Made by a program: the position numbers and the translations under genes
In this document: in pieces, positions 46,068 to 57,322 of the stretch
Position numbering within the stretch: position 1 is the stretch's first letter
How the letters are laid out: each line of letters starts with the position of its first letter
Notes under the pieces: model-generated
The model's input: the letters and a program-made list of their open reading frames with translations, nothing else
What the model was told of the DNA's origin: nothing
Database searches by the model: none
Assembly: GCA_023101725.1 (NCBI GenBank)
Contig: JALJCO010010210.1
Span: forward strand, 1-64,000
DNA from: Atherinomorus stipes
Lineage: Eukaryota > Chordata > Actinopteri > Atheriniformes > Atherinidae
Length of the DNA stretch: 64,000 nt
Direction: 5' to 3'

Positions 46068-46657
46068 TAGGGGTGCACCGATTTATCGGCCAGCCGATCG
46101 ATCGGCTCGATTTCCTTAATTTTTGGGGATCGGGGATCGGCCGATCAATAAATGTAAAACCGATCTTATCTACCGATCGTATTTACTTCCGCTAAAGTCA
46201 CTTTTGGTGGTTTACGTTTTGTTAGTTTGTCTTGTAGCTTATTTTATTTATTACTTAAACCCTTATTATATGCATTGCAAAATAAGCTAAATATTGTTGT
46301 GAACTTTATTTTTAGTAAGAGGCTCAAAGCCAGTTTGAAATGCAACCAGCTGAGCTAGTTTTGTGTTTAATACTGTGAAAAATGAGACTGAAGGAATGGA
46401 AATTATATTTTTGTAGTTTGGACAGCAATGCTTGCAACTTTTCATTTATATTTAAGAACAGTAGCTTGTGCAGTTAAAACTAGTTTGCATTGTACTACAG
46501 GTATTGTTTGTTAATAAATCAAAATTGGTACATTGAAGATGTTTGCTGTCAGTTTTCAAGAAAAATTGGTATCGGCAAAAATCGGTATCGGTGGGTCAGA
46601 TTTCATAAAGATCGGCGATCGGTGATCGGCCAGAAAACTGCAATCGGTGCACCCCTA
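46068..46657. mobile_element. hAT MITE with perfect 8-bp duplication
   Basis: Inverted ends TAGGGGTGCACCGATT are identical at 16 positions. ATATTTGA flanks both (46060-46067, 46658-46665). Both subterminal regions are full of GATCGGC/GCCGATC words. 590 bp, no transposase. Confidence 0.92.
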
Positions 46658-46725
46658 ATATTTGATTGTATTTATTTATTCACTCTTTGAAAATTTTAAC
46701 CAAATCAAACTCACATAAAGTAGGG

Positions 46726-46947
46726 CAGGGGTGCCCAAGTCCCGTCCTCGAGCGCTAGTATCCTGCAACTTTAAGAGCATACCCTCTCCAACACACCTAA
46801 GTCAAATGGTTAATTCCTTCAAGCATGTACTTCAGCTCCGCAGAGGCCTGCTAATGAGCCATTCATTTGATTCAGGTGTGTTGGAGAAGGGATGCAAGCA
46901 AAATTTGCAGGACAGTAGCTGTGGAGGACTGGACTTGGGCACCGCTG
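46726..46947. mobile_element. hAT MITE (GGTGCCCAAGT family)
   Basis: Ends CAGGGGTGCCCAAGTCC and, inverted, CAGCGGTGCCCAAGTCC (16 of 17). Flanks AAGTAGGG and AAGTATAA match at 5 of 8. The interior TTGATTCAGGTGTGTTGGAG identifies the same group as 47232 and 22034. Confidence 0.8.
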
Positions 46948-47231
46948 AAGTATAAGAGGTTTGTACCAGACAGCGACGACATCCAAGTAGTAACCTGTGA
47001 CTTGGCAAGTGAACTGAACTTCCTGTTTACATGCTGACGTAATACACGTGTGTCTGCCTGAGATGTGGTGCATGTGGAAATGGACCATGAGTATTTTGTT
47101 TGCGTCGAGCCTTAAAGATTTATAAACAACTCTGTGGATGCAGATAAGACAGGGAGTTAAACGTCCGGTATAACGTTCATCGCTAAGTGTAGTCATGGCA
47201 TCAGGTAGGCTGTGGTGGTTAAACCATGCCA

Positions 47232-47444
47232 CTGGGGGTGGCCAAGTTCGGTCCACGAGAGCCACAATCCTCAACTTTTATATCTACCCCTTCTCCAACA
47301 CACCTTAATTACCTCATGAGCACGTTATTCAGCTCTGCAGAGGCCTGATAACGAGCCATCCATTTGATTCAGGTGTGTTGGACAAGGGGTGGATCTAAAA
47401 TTTGGAGGATTGTGGATCTTGAGAACAGAACTTGGCCACCCCTG
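47232..47444. mobile_element. hAT MITE (GGTGGCCAAGT family)
   Basis: Left GGGGGTGGCCAAGTTC against right GGGGTGGCCAAGTTC in inverse. Interior TTGATTCAGGTGTGTTGGAC, close to the copy 280 bp upstream and in the same orientation. No convincing duplication. Confidence 0.75.
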
Positions 47445-47786
47445 GGGGTCTAAAGTGGGCCATGAAAATCTCCCTGACACCATTACACCTGCAGCCTGGT
47501 CCGCTATCTGAGCTTAGCATCTGAATGTGGAGCTGAGATTCATCAGACCAGCAACGTTTCTCCATCTTCTATTGTCCAGTGTTGGTGAGTGTGTGTGAAT
47601 TGTAGCCCCAGTTTTCTGTTCTTAGCTGACAGGAGCTGCACCCGGTGTGGTCTTCTGCTGCTGTAGCTCATCTGCTTCAAGGTTGGACGTGTTGTGTGTT
47701 CAGAGATAATATTCTGTATATCTGGGTTGAAACCAGTGTTTATCTGACTTCCTGTTGCCTTTCTATCATCTCCAACCAGTCTGCCC

Positions 47787-48615
47787 TAGGGCTGTGCGAT
47801 ATACTGATATCATGATATGATATTTACATGAGAGAGAATGACATTTACACATATCATTATATCGTGGTATTAGTTGTACAAATTCTTTTGCTTTATTTTT
47901 TTTGTAATGACCCGGTTGCACCTCGACTGACTACAAAGGGGTCACCTGATTATTTAATAAGGGTGGGAAAAAATATCGGTACACTGAAATATTGTGATAT
48001 TTTCATAAGCTGACACCATATCTATATTTAAAAAAGGGATATCGATCTATTTTACAAATGAAATATGGCGAGATATCCTCGTTTTGTTACAAAATCTCAT
48101 TAGATTTCATGAAATACCGCAAGATTTTATAAAAGAATGATGAAATCTCGCGGTATTTTGTGAAATCTCATGAGATTTCATAACAAAACAATGATATCTT
48201 GCAAGATTTCATTAGTAAAATAGATCAATACTGCATTTTAAAATATTATGGTATCGGCATATGAAAATATTGCGATATTTCAGTGTATCAATATTTTTTC
48301 CCACCCCTGTCTGGAACTGGAACTGTCTGGAAAACAATCCTCCCCAAGACATTTAAAAAGAAATCATAAAAAAACCAGCCAACTATGTTTAATTACTCCG
48401 ATTTAACAAACATTTCTAACCAGTTTTTTGTTAGTTCCATCACTGCAGTGGAGCGAAACCTCTATGCTAAACATGTTTCAATACTAAGAAAAAGATGTTT
48501 GATGTGAAATGAAACTTTCAGACAAATAAGGGTAAAAACGCCGGTATATGTCATATATCGTCATCTAAAATAAATATATTGTGATATGATATTTGGTCCA
48601 TTTCGCCCAGCCCTA
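47787..48615. mobile_element. hAT MITE, outer member of a nest
   Basis: Ends TAGGGCTGTGCGATAT and, inverted, TAGGGCTGGGCGAAAT. Duplication GTCTGCCC (47779-47786) and GTCGGCCC (48616-48623), 7 of 8. The interior is AT-rich with ATATCATGATATGATA. The MITE at 47958-48309 lies inside. Confidence 0.85.
47958..48309. mobile_element. Palindromic hAT-type MITE, inner member of a nest
   Basis: Ends AGGGTGGGAAAAAATATC and, inverted, GGGGTGGGAAAAAATATT. Nearly the whole 352 bp is an inverted repeat with a core of repeated GAAATCTC/GAGATTTC words (48080-48220). No matching duplication, so one flank was probably altered after insertion. Confidence 0.75.
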
Positions 48616-48623
48616 GTCGGCCC

Positions 48624-49584
48624 ATTCTCCTCTGACCTCTGACATCAACCGGACATTCTGGTCCAGACAACTGCTGCTCACTTAATATTTCCTCTTCTTT
48701 GGACCATTCTCTGGAAACCCGGTTTGTGTGAAAATTCTAGTAACTTCTCAGACCAATAACCATGCCACGTTCAAAGCCACATAAATCCCGTCTCTTCCTT
48801 ATTCTCATGCTGGTCTTCTCGACCACGTCTACATGACCAACTGTATCCAGTTGTTGCCAGACCATTGGATGATTATCTATTTGTGTAAACAAGCAACTGA
48901 ACATGTGCATCTTATAAAGAGGCTGGTAAGTGTAATTAATACTTTAAAAATCAACCAAAAGAAGCCTCCTTTTAAATAAAGACTCATCAGCAGATTTTTA
49001 TCCTAGCATTTCAGATCTGAACAGTCATATTGGCAGATTGTCTGAGCGCTGAAGCATGTCTTGTGAGGAGCTTCTAACATGTTACATTAGACGCAGTCAG
49101 AAAACGTGGCAAACGCCATTAGGATATGCATCCCTGAGAACAAACACGCTTGCTGTGAGGATGCTAGAGGGAGGCAGGAGAATGTCACTAAGTATGAAAC
49201 AGGAACTTGAGTTTGAAGGCAAACTGCAACAGCAGTGTGTTTAGGTTTTTTTCTACTTCATTATTTTCATCATTACAACTACCTTGTTCGAATGCTTGCT
49301 TGGCATTTGTAGAAGACCACAGTCCTTATCTCATTTCCCAATATGTGCATCATCGATTTCTTTGTGAGGGAGTTTTTTTTTTTTAACAGACACCTGAGCA
49401 GAGTTGATGATAGACAGAGAGAGAAAGAGGGGAGGTAACAGGTATTTAACCAACTGTTACAAGCTTCCTTCAGAGCTGACATGTTAAACCAAGATCAGTT
49501 AAACGGATGTGACACAGATGCATCATTCATGTATTATTTCATTGCAGCCTGAACTTTAGAAGTGTTTGTGACAAGGTAAATGTT
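48624..49584. other. No recognised feature
   Basis: 48620-48830 is balanced; the rest is AT-rich, with poly-T at about 49371-49384. No gene. Confidence 0.4.
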
Positions 49585-49588
49585 TTAA

Positions 49589-49830
49589 AGAGGCACTGCA
49601 GAACTTAGGCAGGTTTTCTCAGTGATGTGTCTCCTCACAATGGCTAATTCAGCATCCTACCTGCTCTGTGAAATGTCTCCAGTCAGTCCTATGTTGACTC
49701 TTATCTCTTTCTCTGTTTGTCCTCTCTTCCGCCCATCATGTCTCCTTGTGTTTCTTTGCTGAATCAGCCTCTGTGCATGTTTAAACAGTGTATATGCAGA
49801 GTTTGAAGGTCAGAAAAGTATAGTGTAACT
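49589..49830 (+). mobile_element. Family A TTAA MITE, short copy
   Basis: TTAA (49585-49588) then AGAGGCACTGCAGAACTT. The right end AGTGTAACT is followed by TTAA (49831-49834). The interior shares TTTCTCAGTGATGTGTCTCC and TGTTTCTTTGCTGAATCAG with the 63-kb copy. Related sequence continues to about 49945. Confidence 0.65.
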
Positions 49831-49945
49831 TTAAACTCTATGTACTGTAAAACACCCCTTTAGAGTCTACCAAAAACATTCATATAGAAGAGACTTGGGC
49901 ATATCATTGCTTGTAGTTTCTACAGAAAGCCTCCTCTAGCTGTCT

Positions 49946-51077
49946 TGCAGAAGCGTTTTGAGAATTTAGACGTCCTTTAAAATTTTTCCTTGAGATCGAT
50001 TTCCAGGTCACAGACAGAAAGATGAGGGAGAAAGAGGAGACGAGGAGGCATGGACGTTTCCGTAGTCACGCATCAGCATGAAACTGCAGACTTGTTCAAA
50101 CAATTTTTCAAATGTTAATATAGGTTATGTTACCTTAAACAGCTGTCTGCATTGCGTTTTATGAACAAGGACCGTCTCAGATGATCTTATCTCTAAGCTT
50201 GACGAATATAATTTTCCTGCTGGTTTTGCAGAGATGCTGCAATTTGGATCATGTATGCGAGGTTTAAAACTAATTTGAAAGGAAGTATCAGTTGAAAGCT
50301 TGAGAAATTAATTACCAGATACAAGGTGGTATTTATTGCTCTTCTGTCGTTGCTTTATTTTTAATTACAGCCACAGCTCTCCGTCCTTCTGCCCTATCTC
50401 ACACACTGCAGCTTTGACACACTCCCACACTGACAGTTTGATTTCGCTCGTTAACCCACTATTTAGATCACAGAATAGTGCACGTTGCCAGGCCCCTGTC
50501 TCCTCCACCATCACAGACATCTCATCTGCAAAGACATTTTCTCTCCATTACTGACTCATTTGTGTTGGCATTGTAAGACTAGAAAAAAACAAAGATGTAA
50601 GTTATGCATACAGTAAGCATAAAAGTACAGGAAAAAGTTTGTGAATGATTGTGAAAACTAAGCCAAAACTAAAAGTGTTGCTACAGATGAAGCCCCTGCA
50701 CATAAAGATAATAAAATGGCAATCAGACAAAATGTTTTGGCAAGAATTCCTGAGTACTCCCAGGGGCAGGAATGCCAATAACGATGGAGGATGAGTTTTA
50801 AACTACCGAATAGGTTTGGAAGAATCCCGCTCTGTAAAATCAATGTAGCCTGAGGATCAGAGAGAAAATGGGTGCCAAACATTCGAGTGTCTAGATTGCT
50901 GTCTGAAGAGGAGAGCACATTCTTTGACTGTTCTGATCAATACTACTTTAATGAGAAAAAAAACACATCAAATGCTTTTCCTGGATTAAAAAAACCCACA
51001 CCATCCACATGTAAAGACTCTATCAACTGAATGTAAGACATTTCTACTTATTTATTTATCAATTTGTGTTTTATGGT
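49946..51077. other. No recognised repeat
   Basis: Non-repetitive. 50100-50330 is a balanced block with no frame of interest. Confidence 0.35.
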
Positions 51078-51525
51078 ATCCCACAGGTGCAAATGTGCTT
51101 AATATACAAAAATAACTGTAAGAAGAAAACGCTGCAAAAAATAAAACTACAACAAGAAAAAGCTGCAAAAACGAAAACTGCAACGTGAAAGTGCAGCATA
51201 AATGAAAACTGCAGCAAGAACATTTTAGTTTTTGCAGCTTTTTCTTGTTGCAGTTGTTTTTGTTTATGCTCATTTTCTTGTTGCAGTTTTTTGTTTTTCT
51301 GCATTTTTTGTTGCAGTTTTTAGTTTTTGCTGCATTTTCTTCTTGCAGTTGGTTTTGTTTATGTTGCATTTTGTTCTTGCACTTGTTTTAATTTTTGCAT
51401 CGTTTTCTTGTTGCAGTTGTTTTGGCTTTTCTTTGCATTTTCCTGTTACAGTTGTTTTAATTCATGGTTCGTTTTCATCTTTCAGTTGTTTTTGCATATG
51501 AAGCGATTTTGTACCTGTGGGCCAC
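51078..51525. repeat. Palindromic element built of about 33-bp TGCAGTTGTTTT units
   Basis: Outer ends CCACAGGTGCAAA and TTTTGTACCTGTGG are inverted. The left third (51110-51220) carries the units on the minus strand and the right part (51230-51490) carries about seven degenerate units on the plus strand, each resembling TTTTCTTGTTGCAGTTGTTT. The symmetry centre is near 51225. The long minus and plus frames here are products of the array. Confidence 0.75.
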
Positions 51526-53190
51526 TGTCGTGTTTGTATCTTCTACCATGTACAGTAAAGTAGCCCCAAACCTGCACCATCCTTTAAAACCCTTCCGATG
51601 TTCGAATGCCTTTTTCTTCCAGACAATCGGATATAATTGCATCGCTGTGTGTGACAGTGAAAGCCTCTCCCCCTCTTGACCCCCTCTGGAGCACTTCGCC
51701 AAAGGTGTCCCAAGAGACAGCAGGTGGAGGAAATGCAACATGTTAAATATTGGTTGGTGGTATATGAGTCAAGGTCAAAAGTACTTAAAAGCATCATTAT
51801 TCACAGCTTAAGTTGCAGGGGCATGCTATCAGAGAGCAATGAGATGGGTGCAGCGATGTGAAAAGTACAAACTTGACGGTTTTTCATTTTTTCCTCACCA
51901 TTTCGTGGCGTGAATGAGGAATTCATGCCCTGTGAGCAATTGAACATATCTATACAAATTTGAGGAGACAGATTTGCCGCGCACTACCAGCAAGGTTATG
52001 TAAAAAAAAACAAAAAAAAAAACAGGGTGGCCAATGTAGACACAATTTGTCTCTGATGTGTTGCCACACTTGTAGAGAAGCACTTCTCAGATCACAATAA
52101 TGAAGAAGCACCTTCCCTCCAACATCTCCCCCCACTTCCATTGACAAACACACACGCATTCACACACAAATTGCCTAAAACAGTACATCAGCTATCCAGC
52201 AGCTGTCATGATTGTTGACAGCCAGGCAGTGGCGTCTATTCAAAATCAATTCAAAATGATCCCTGACACCTTTATTGAATTTTACATCAGCTGAAGGGAC
52301 AATTAAGATGATGAGTTTTGGTGGGTGGACAGATGAAGAAAACCATGTCCAAAATGTATTGCATTCCTTGCCTGATGGAAAGTGTGTGGGATTAACAAGT
52401 AGGTGGTCCACACAGCAGAGACGCTCACGGCACAGACTTATTTTGGAACAGTGGGTGTGCAGGAAAGCAAATCAGAAAAAAGACAGTTTATATGATTTTA
52501 ATATTAGAATGAAGACATGATTTTTTTTTTATCATTATTATTCCATAGATGCTGGGAAATGGCAGGAAAATTCACCATCAAACTTTCTTCTCACCCTCTG
52601 GCTTTTTCTGTGTGTATGAGGCTGTGTTTGGACAATGGCTGCTTTTTCACTCATTTTCAGTACAGTCCTTCCTGATTCTTTTCAAAAACACTGACCGATG
52701 CATCTCTGAGGCATTAAGAAAATGCATCGAACTCAAAGGATAAAGTAGTGTTTGTGTCTCATATCAGAAAACTCAGCGAAAAAACAAAAAGGAATTCTAT
52801 CTTTAGGCATTTTGTTACCAGTACATTAAATGAGATGGTTCATTTAGCTGCATCTGAAAAAACTAACAAAAGCAAAGATGACACTGAGCTATAATCTAAA
52901 TCAGGCAGGTGCCCAAGTCCGGTCCCTCAAGAGCGCCCCAGGAGTGACTCATTACAAAACTAAATTAATACTTTACATACAGTACATGTTCACTAATCAG
53001 AAGGCTGGCAGTTGTGTCATTTGTAGTTGCCACACTCAGTAAATTCTATTGATTTATAAAAATGGATAAATACATTTCTGGCTTACTGTATTATTGAAAT
53101 TGTGTGAGCATAAGTATAATATTATCGTTATTTCTACACAAATGGTTTGGCAGTTTTCACATAATACTGGACCAAAGAATGAATGAAGGT
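51526..53190. other. Mostly unassigned
   Basis: CAGGCAGGTGCCCAAGTCC at 52902-52920 is one end of the hAT MITE group at 46726 without a partner. An A-rich run lies at about 52001-52023. No gene supported. Confidence 0.4.
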
Positions 53191-53350
53191 GAATGGGCTC
53201 TATGCACAACTCCACTACTTCCTGAACTTGAGGTAGCTCCTTTGTTTCCCATCTTTCATTACTGGACAAAGTGATTAATCCAAGTGTGTCTGGCCAGTCA
53301 CTGAGGTCAGGCACACCTGGATTAATCAAAAAAGAAAAGTAGTGGAGCAT
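53191..53350. mobile_element. Palindromic TAATCC MITE, partly deleted
   Basis: AATGGGCTCTATGCACAACT starts it, and CATCTTTCATTACTGG, GATTAATCCAAGTGTG and ACCTGGATTAATC follow in the order of 25549-25773. The right arm is shortened. Confidence 0.65.
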
Positions 53351-53862
53351 GAGCCAGTGACTTGTAAATTAAGGCTCACAATAACCTTTCACAAAGAAAT
53401 AGTATGGGTATATTATACTTTTCCTGAATTGACAGAGTCTATTAAGTATTGCAGTTGTTGATTTTTGGGTCCCTGATGTCCCTTGATCCCACAGGAATTG
53501 TTAAACTATATAGTTTGGGCAAAATGGGTGAGAAAATGTGTTAAATTTATGGTTTAAAGAGGTCATGTGACCTCTGTGTTAGTCAGAAAGTTACAGCTTT
53601 GCGCTTAAATGAAAGTCCTGGAGGCCCCCTTTACACTGATACCAAACAACCACATATAGTATATTTACAACATGGAAAATTATAGCTATTTCTAATGTTG
53701 GGTGAATAATCAATCATTTTGCAACTTAATCTATAATTATGACCAAAATGTAACTCTTACAGCTTGACATCCAGCAGAAATGGATTTAGCACCAAAAAAA
53801 AATACTATAGGAATAACCAAGAAAACACTTTTACCCAAAAATGCCTACCACCTTATTTTCTA

Positions 53863-53913
53863 AAGGGTTTTCCCAAGTTCGGTCCTGACTAGGACTGGAC
53901 TTGGGCACCCTTG
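53863..53913. mobile_element. Minimal hAT MITE hairpin
   Basis: AGGGTTTTCCCAAGTTCGGT and, inverted, AAGGGTGCCCAAGTCCAGTC are separated by only a few bases: both ends of the 46726-type MITE with nearly all the interior deleted. Confidence 0.55.
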
Positions 53914-53975
53914 AGCTAAAACTTTGGCATATCTCAGCATTTTGTCCAGTGTGGAGGACAAAAGAAGAAGTGTAA

Positions 53976-54815
53976 CTGTGCGTTCAGACCAAGAGCGACT
54001 AAAGCTGTTAAATCGCCGGAAGTCATTCACTTTCAATGGACAGGAGCGACAAGAGCGAATAAAGCGACAGAAGCGACGCGCTACAAAAGTTGAGCGATTA
54101 GAGCGACTAAACAAAGTTAAAAATAGTTTAACTTTATGCAAATTGGCTATGACACGTTTCTGCTGTAAAATCCTGACAACCAATTGGAATGTTTGGACTT
54201 AGTGTTGCAAGTCACACCGCGTCTCCTAGTGTTGCAATAAGCGACAGAGGCCCAACTTTTTGCAGGTTTCTTAGTGTCTGAGCCCCAAACGCAAAACTTG
54301 CCTGCTAATCGAGCGCCTAGCATGCTATGTGAATGGGACAGTATCATTTATAAATATCGAAAGTACTATGTTTAATAATTGACAGGGATAAAAATACGTA
54401 TTTCCCTTTTGTCCCTCGTCTTGACATTTAGTCTGAGAGTAAGAGATGAATGAGTGAAGATCTGCAGATGCAGATCAGTGAAGATGATGTACTAAACTAA
54501 GCAACAACATTATTGTGTTTTGGGGTGTAATTTAATCAGTTATGTCCAGACTGTTGTTTTTCAGTAGGAGACGGATTTCTGGTTAATCACAGGCTACAAC
54601 TGGTCAAAGCACAAGGCAGCAATCACGAAAAGCATCACTGCAAAAGCTCTGCTAATGGTAAAAAGCATACGGTCCTTTTAAAAGGATATGCAAAATGGAA
54701 CGTGATGTCATAAGCGACTTGAGCGACAAAAGCGAACAGATTTTTTGTAGCAGCTATTTTTATGAGCGACAAAAGCTATTTTACAGCTTTAGTCGCTCTT
54801 GGTCTGAACGCACAG
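53976..54815. mobile_element. PIF/Harbinger-like MITE with 33-bp perfect ends
   Basis: Inverted ends beginning CTGTGCGTTCAGACCAAG are identical for 33 bp and flanked by TAA (53973-53975, 54816-54818). Subterminal GAGCGACAAAAGCG words recur several times. No transposase in 840 bp. Perfect ends and duplication suggest a fairly recent insertion. Confidence 0.92.
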
Positions 54816-54899
54816 TAAGGCTTAAAAAGTGATCTAAAGGGGAAAAAAACTGTTTGAAAATTAGATTCTTAAGATATAGGAAAAAAAAATAATAAATCA

Positions 54900-55440
54900 A
54901 GCAAAATACCTGATACAGGCCCTGAAAGACAGATCCGGGCCTTCAGTTGGTCTGTCTACTGTTCACTGAGGCCTCATCAGAAGTGTGATGGTCAAGAAGC
55001 CATTTTTATAGAAGGGAAACTGGTAAGAACTGGACTGAAAATCAATGGTAACAGGTCTGACAGAGTGTTTACTCTTCAGAGTCCAAACCTCAGCATATAC
55101 ATTTATGCAGTGTATCATCTCAACAAACAGAACAAATAGCAGCCAACATCCCAAGAAGAGCTTTGGAAAGTCCTTCAAGAAGTCTAGGGAAATGTTCCCA
55201 AAGACTATTGAAGGAAATAACAAGAAAGCTCGTCTAAAAGGTTCAGACTGTGTTAAAGAATGAAGAGGAATTTGTCTTTCAAGCTTGTTAGCGTTGTGCA
55301 AACTAACTCTGCCTTGTATGCTGCATTTCCATTAGTGTTTGCACATGTTTTCCATAAATTGTTTCACCTATTTCCAGTTTTCCTGGTATAAATTTTGCAC
55401 TGTGGTGCACATCATTCAGAAGGAATAAATTGCCCAAACA
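54900..55440 (+). mobile_element. Tc1/mariner-like remnant, 3' part
   Basis: A frame near 55143-55260 reads TSQEELWKVLQEV before shifts, resembling the C-terminal ELW...LQEAW segment of a Tc1/mariner transposase group. The same segment recurs on the minus strand at 60.8-61.1 kb (VSKEELWKVFQTAW). Flanking sequence to 55440 belongs to the same family by its order of blocks. Superfamily call is tentative. Confidence 0.45.
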
Positions 55441-56660
55441 TTTGCATAATCTATAACATGCATTCTGGGATGAAACTAAAAGAAAAAAAAAAAAAACAAA
55501 AAATGAATCATCCAAAACAAATAAGAAAACATGAAAGAAGAAGAATAAACATGCTGAAATTAAAGCTAGGACAAAATCTGTCAAACAACATTTTTTAAAG
55601 AAAAAAGTGCAAAGAAATAATGTTTGCCCACATTACACTGAATTAAAGATTACAACTGGCAAAGAAAAGCATCCATCTTTTGTAAACATCTGTGATTGGC
55701 TAATAAAGGAATAAAATGAGTTGTATTTGAATAGTAGGAAAGGGCACGGCAATAGCCACATTCCAGTAATATTGTGTGTCAACTGGTTGTTTCGTCTTGG
55801 ATAGAAAGAGAGGACAAGAAGAAGCTCCAAAAGCAGTGACACAAACATAAAGTGCTCGCCTTGCTTTAATGGTATGCCCATGAACAGGCAGAGAAAATGG
55901 CAAAGTAAGAGGCAGTTAAGTGACATCTCTCTCTGCAAGCCTGAGGCAGAGGACGAGGAGCAGAGCAGTGAAAAACAAAGCAAGTCTGTCCTGAAACATG
56001 GATGTTTGTGTCCAGAGGACAACTCCTGGCCTCAGGGCCCTGAATTTACTCTATTAGGTGAAGTGACCTGGACTTGATCAGGGCAAACATGCTGAAAGGA
56101 TGCACTGAGAAAGACAGAGTGAAGAAAAGAGCTTCTTTTTCACATTGTGCAGAGAAACATCAGACCTAACACAAAGGCTTCCGTCTGATGAGCTGGCCTG
56201 AAGGGGAAACTTTTATGCGTGCATCTGTAATCATGTCACTTGTGTATGCATGTAGATGTATTGTTAATATGTTAGCCTCTTAAGGGAGGTCCTTGAACAC
56301 GTCTGACCACTTGAATTCTATCCTGGAAGGCAAGAGGCCTGTTGGATATGAGATGGAAAAACTCTCCAATATACTCACCAAACCATTTTTTGGTCTAAAA
56401 GACATCTAATGGACATCTAATGGTCCTTAGATGTCTCGGCTAAAATCGGACAACCACTGATCTAGAAATTAACGTTTTAGCTGTCTAAGCTTAGACTAAA
56501 TCTAAACTACTCTGTGCATTGATCAATCACTGTTAAAAATGTTTTAATCCAACATTTGGCCATTATTTATACAGCTTGCAGGTTTTTTTTTTATCATTTA
56601 ATATTTAATGAATAATGGATCAAATTCTATCGACTAGATTCAGGCTAAAATATAGACCAA
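55441..56660. other. No gene; A-rich stretch
   Basis: A-rich tract at about 55484-55502. GGTCTAAAAGACATCTAATG at 56392 and GACGTCTAATAGATGTC at 57368 resemble parts of one further DNA element but its ends are not resolved. Minus frame 55633-56022 has no domain. Confidence 0.35.
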
Positions 56661-57322
56661 TGGGCTTCTTGCACAACTACTCTGAACTTAAAAACCCAAA
56701 ACGTAACTTTTCCACCTTAAAATGATGCATTTCTGACTGATTTTGATGGCACATCAACATTCATTACAGTATGTGCATGTTGGAACCATCACTGCCAAAC
56801 AATGTCCCATGGCTTAGAAACCCCATCATGTAACTTTTCCATGGTTGCACATCGCACCACGTATTAGCAAATGGATATGACCCAGACATGTACACAGCGT
56901 GTGTTTTGAACGTGTACCATGGAGGTTTCAGCAGAGAAACGCATGGAAATATAACCAGAGAGAAAAGAGGAAAAGAAAAAGAGGAAGGGAGAGAAAGAGA
57001 GTGAAGATAAGAGTGTTTTTTTCTGGCTGGAGTGAATCACAGTGCAGGTATGATGAAGATGGATGCCATTTTAGCTTTCAATAGGGGGTACATCACTGAG
57101 AGAACTGCTAGAAGTTGTGTTGTGGGTCTTTGAGCCAGCGCCTTTGTCTCCTGTCTTTCATTATTCGATGATTTGATTAATCCAGATGTGCTTGACGTCA
57201 GTAATCACGAGGACAATGGCCAGACACACCTGGATTAATCAGTCTGTCCAGCAATGAAAGACAGGAGACAATGGAGCTAGCTTAAGGTTAGGAAGTGGTA
57301 GGGTTGTGTATAGGCCATTATA
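56661..57322. mobile_element. Palindromic TAATCC MITE split by a family A MITE
   Basis: Left AATGGGCTTCTTGCACAACT and right, inverted, AATGGCCTATACACAACCC. After removing 56692-57129 the arm is continuous and parallels 25549-25773, with TCTCCTGTCTTTCATT, GATTAATCCAGATGTG and ACCTGGATTAATCAGTC. Confidence 0.7.
56692..57129 (-). mobile_element. Family A TTAA MITE, complete, nested
   Basis: On the minus strand: AGACCCACAACACAACTTCT, TCTCTCAGTGATGTACCCCC, GCATCCATCTTCATCATACC, GGTCATATCCATTTGCTA and GAAAAGTTACGTTTTGGG, in the same order as 63113-63515. Flanked by TTAA (56688-56691) and TTGA (57130-57133). The interior is purine-rich (56950-57010) on the plus strand. Confidence 0.8.

Noticed and set aside
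51052..51563. Hydrophobic or Asn/Lys-rich frames of 77-105 codons
   Set aside because: Translation of the TGCAGTTGTTTT array in several frames.
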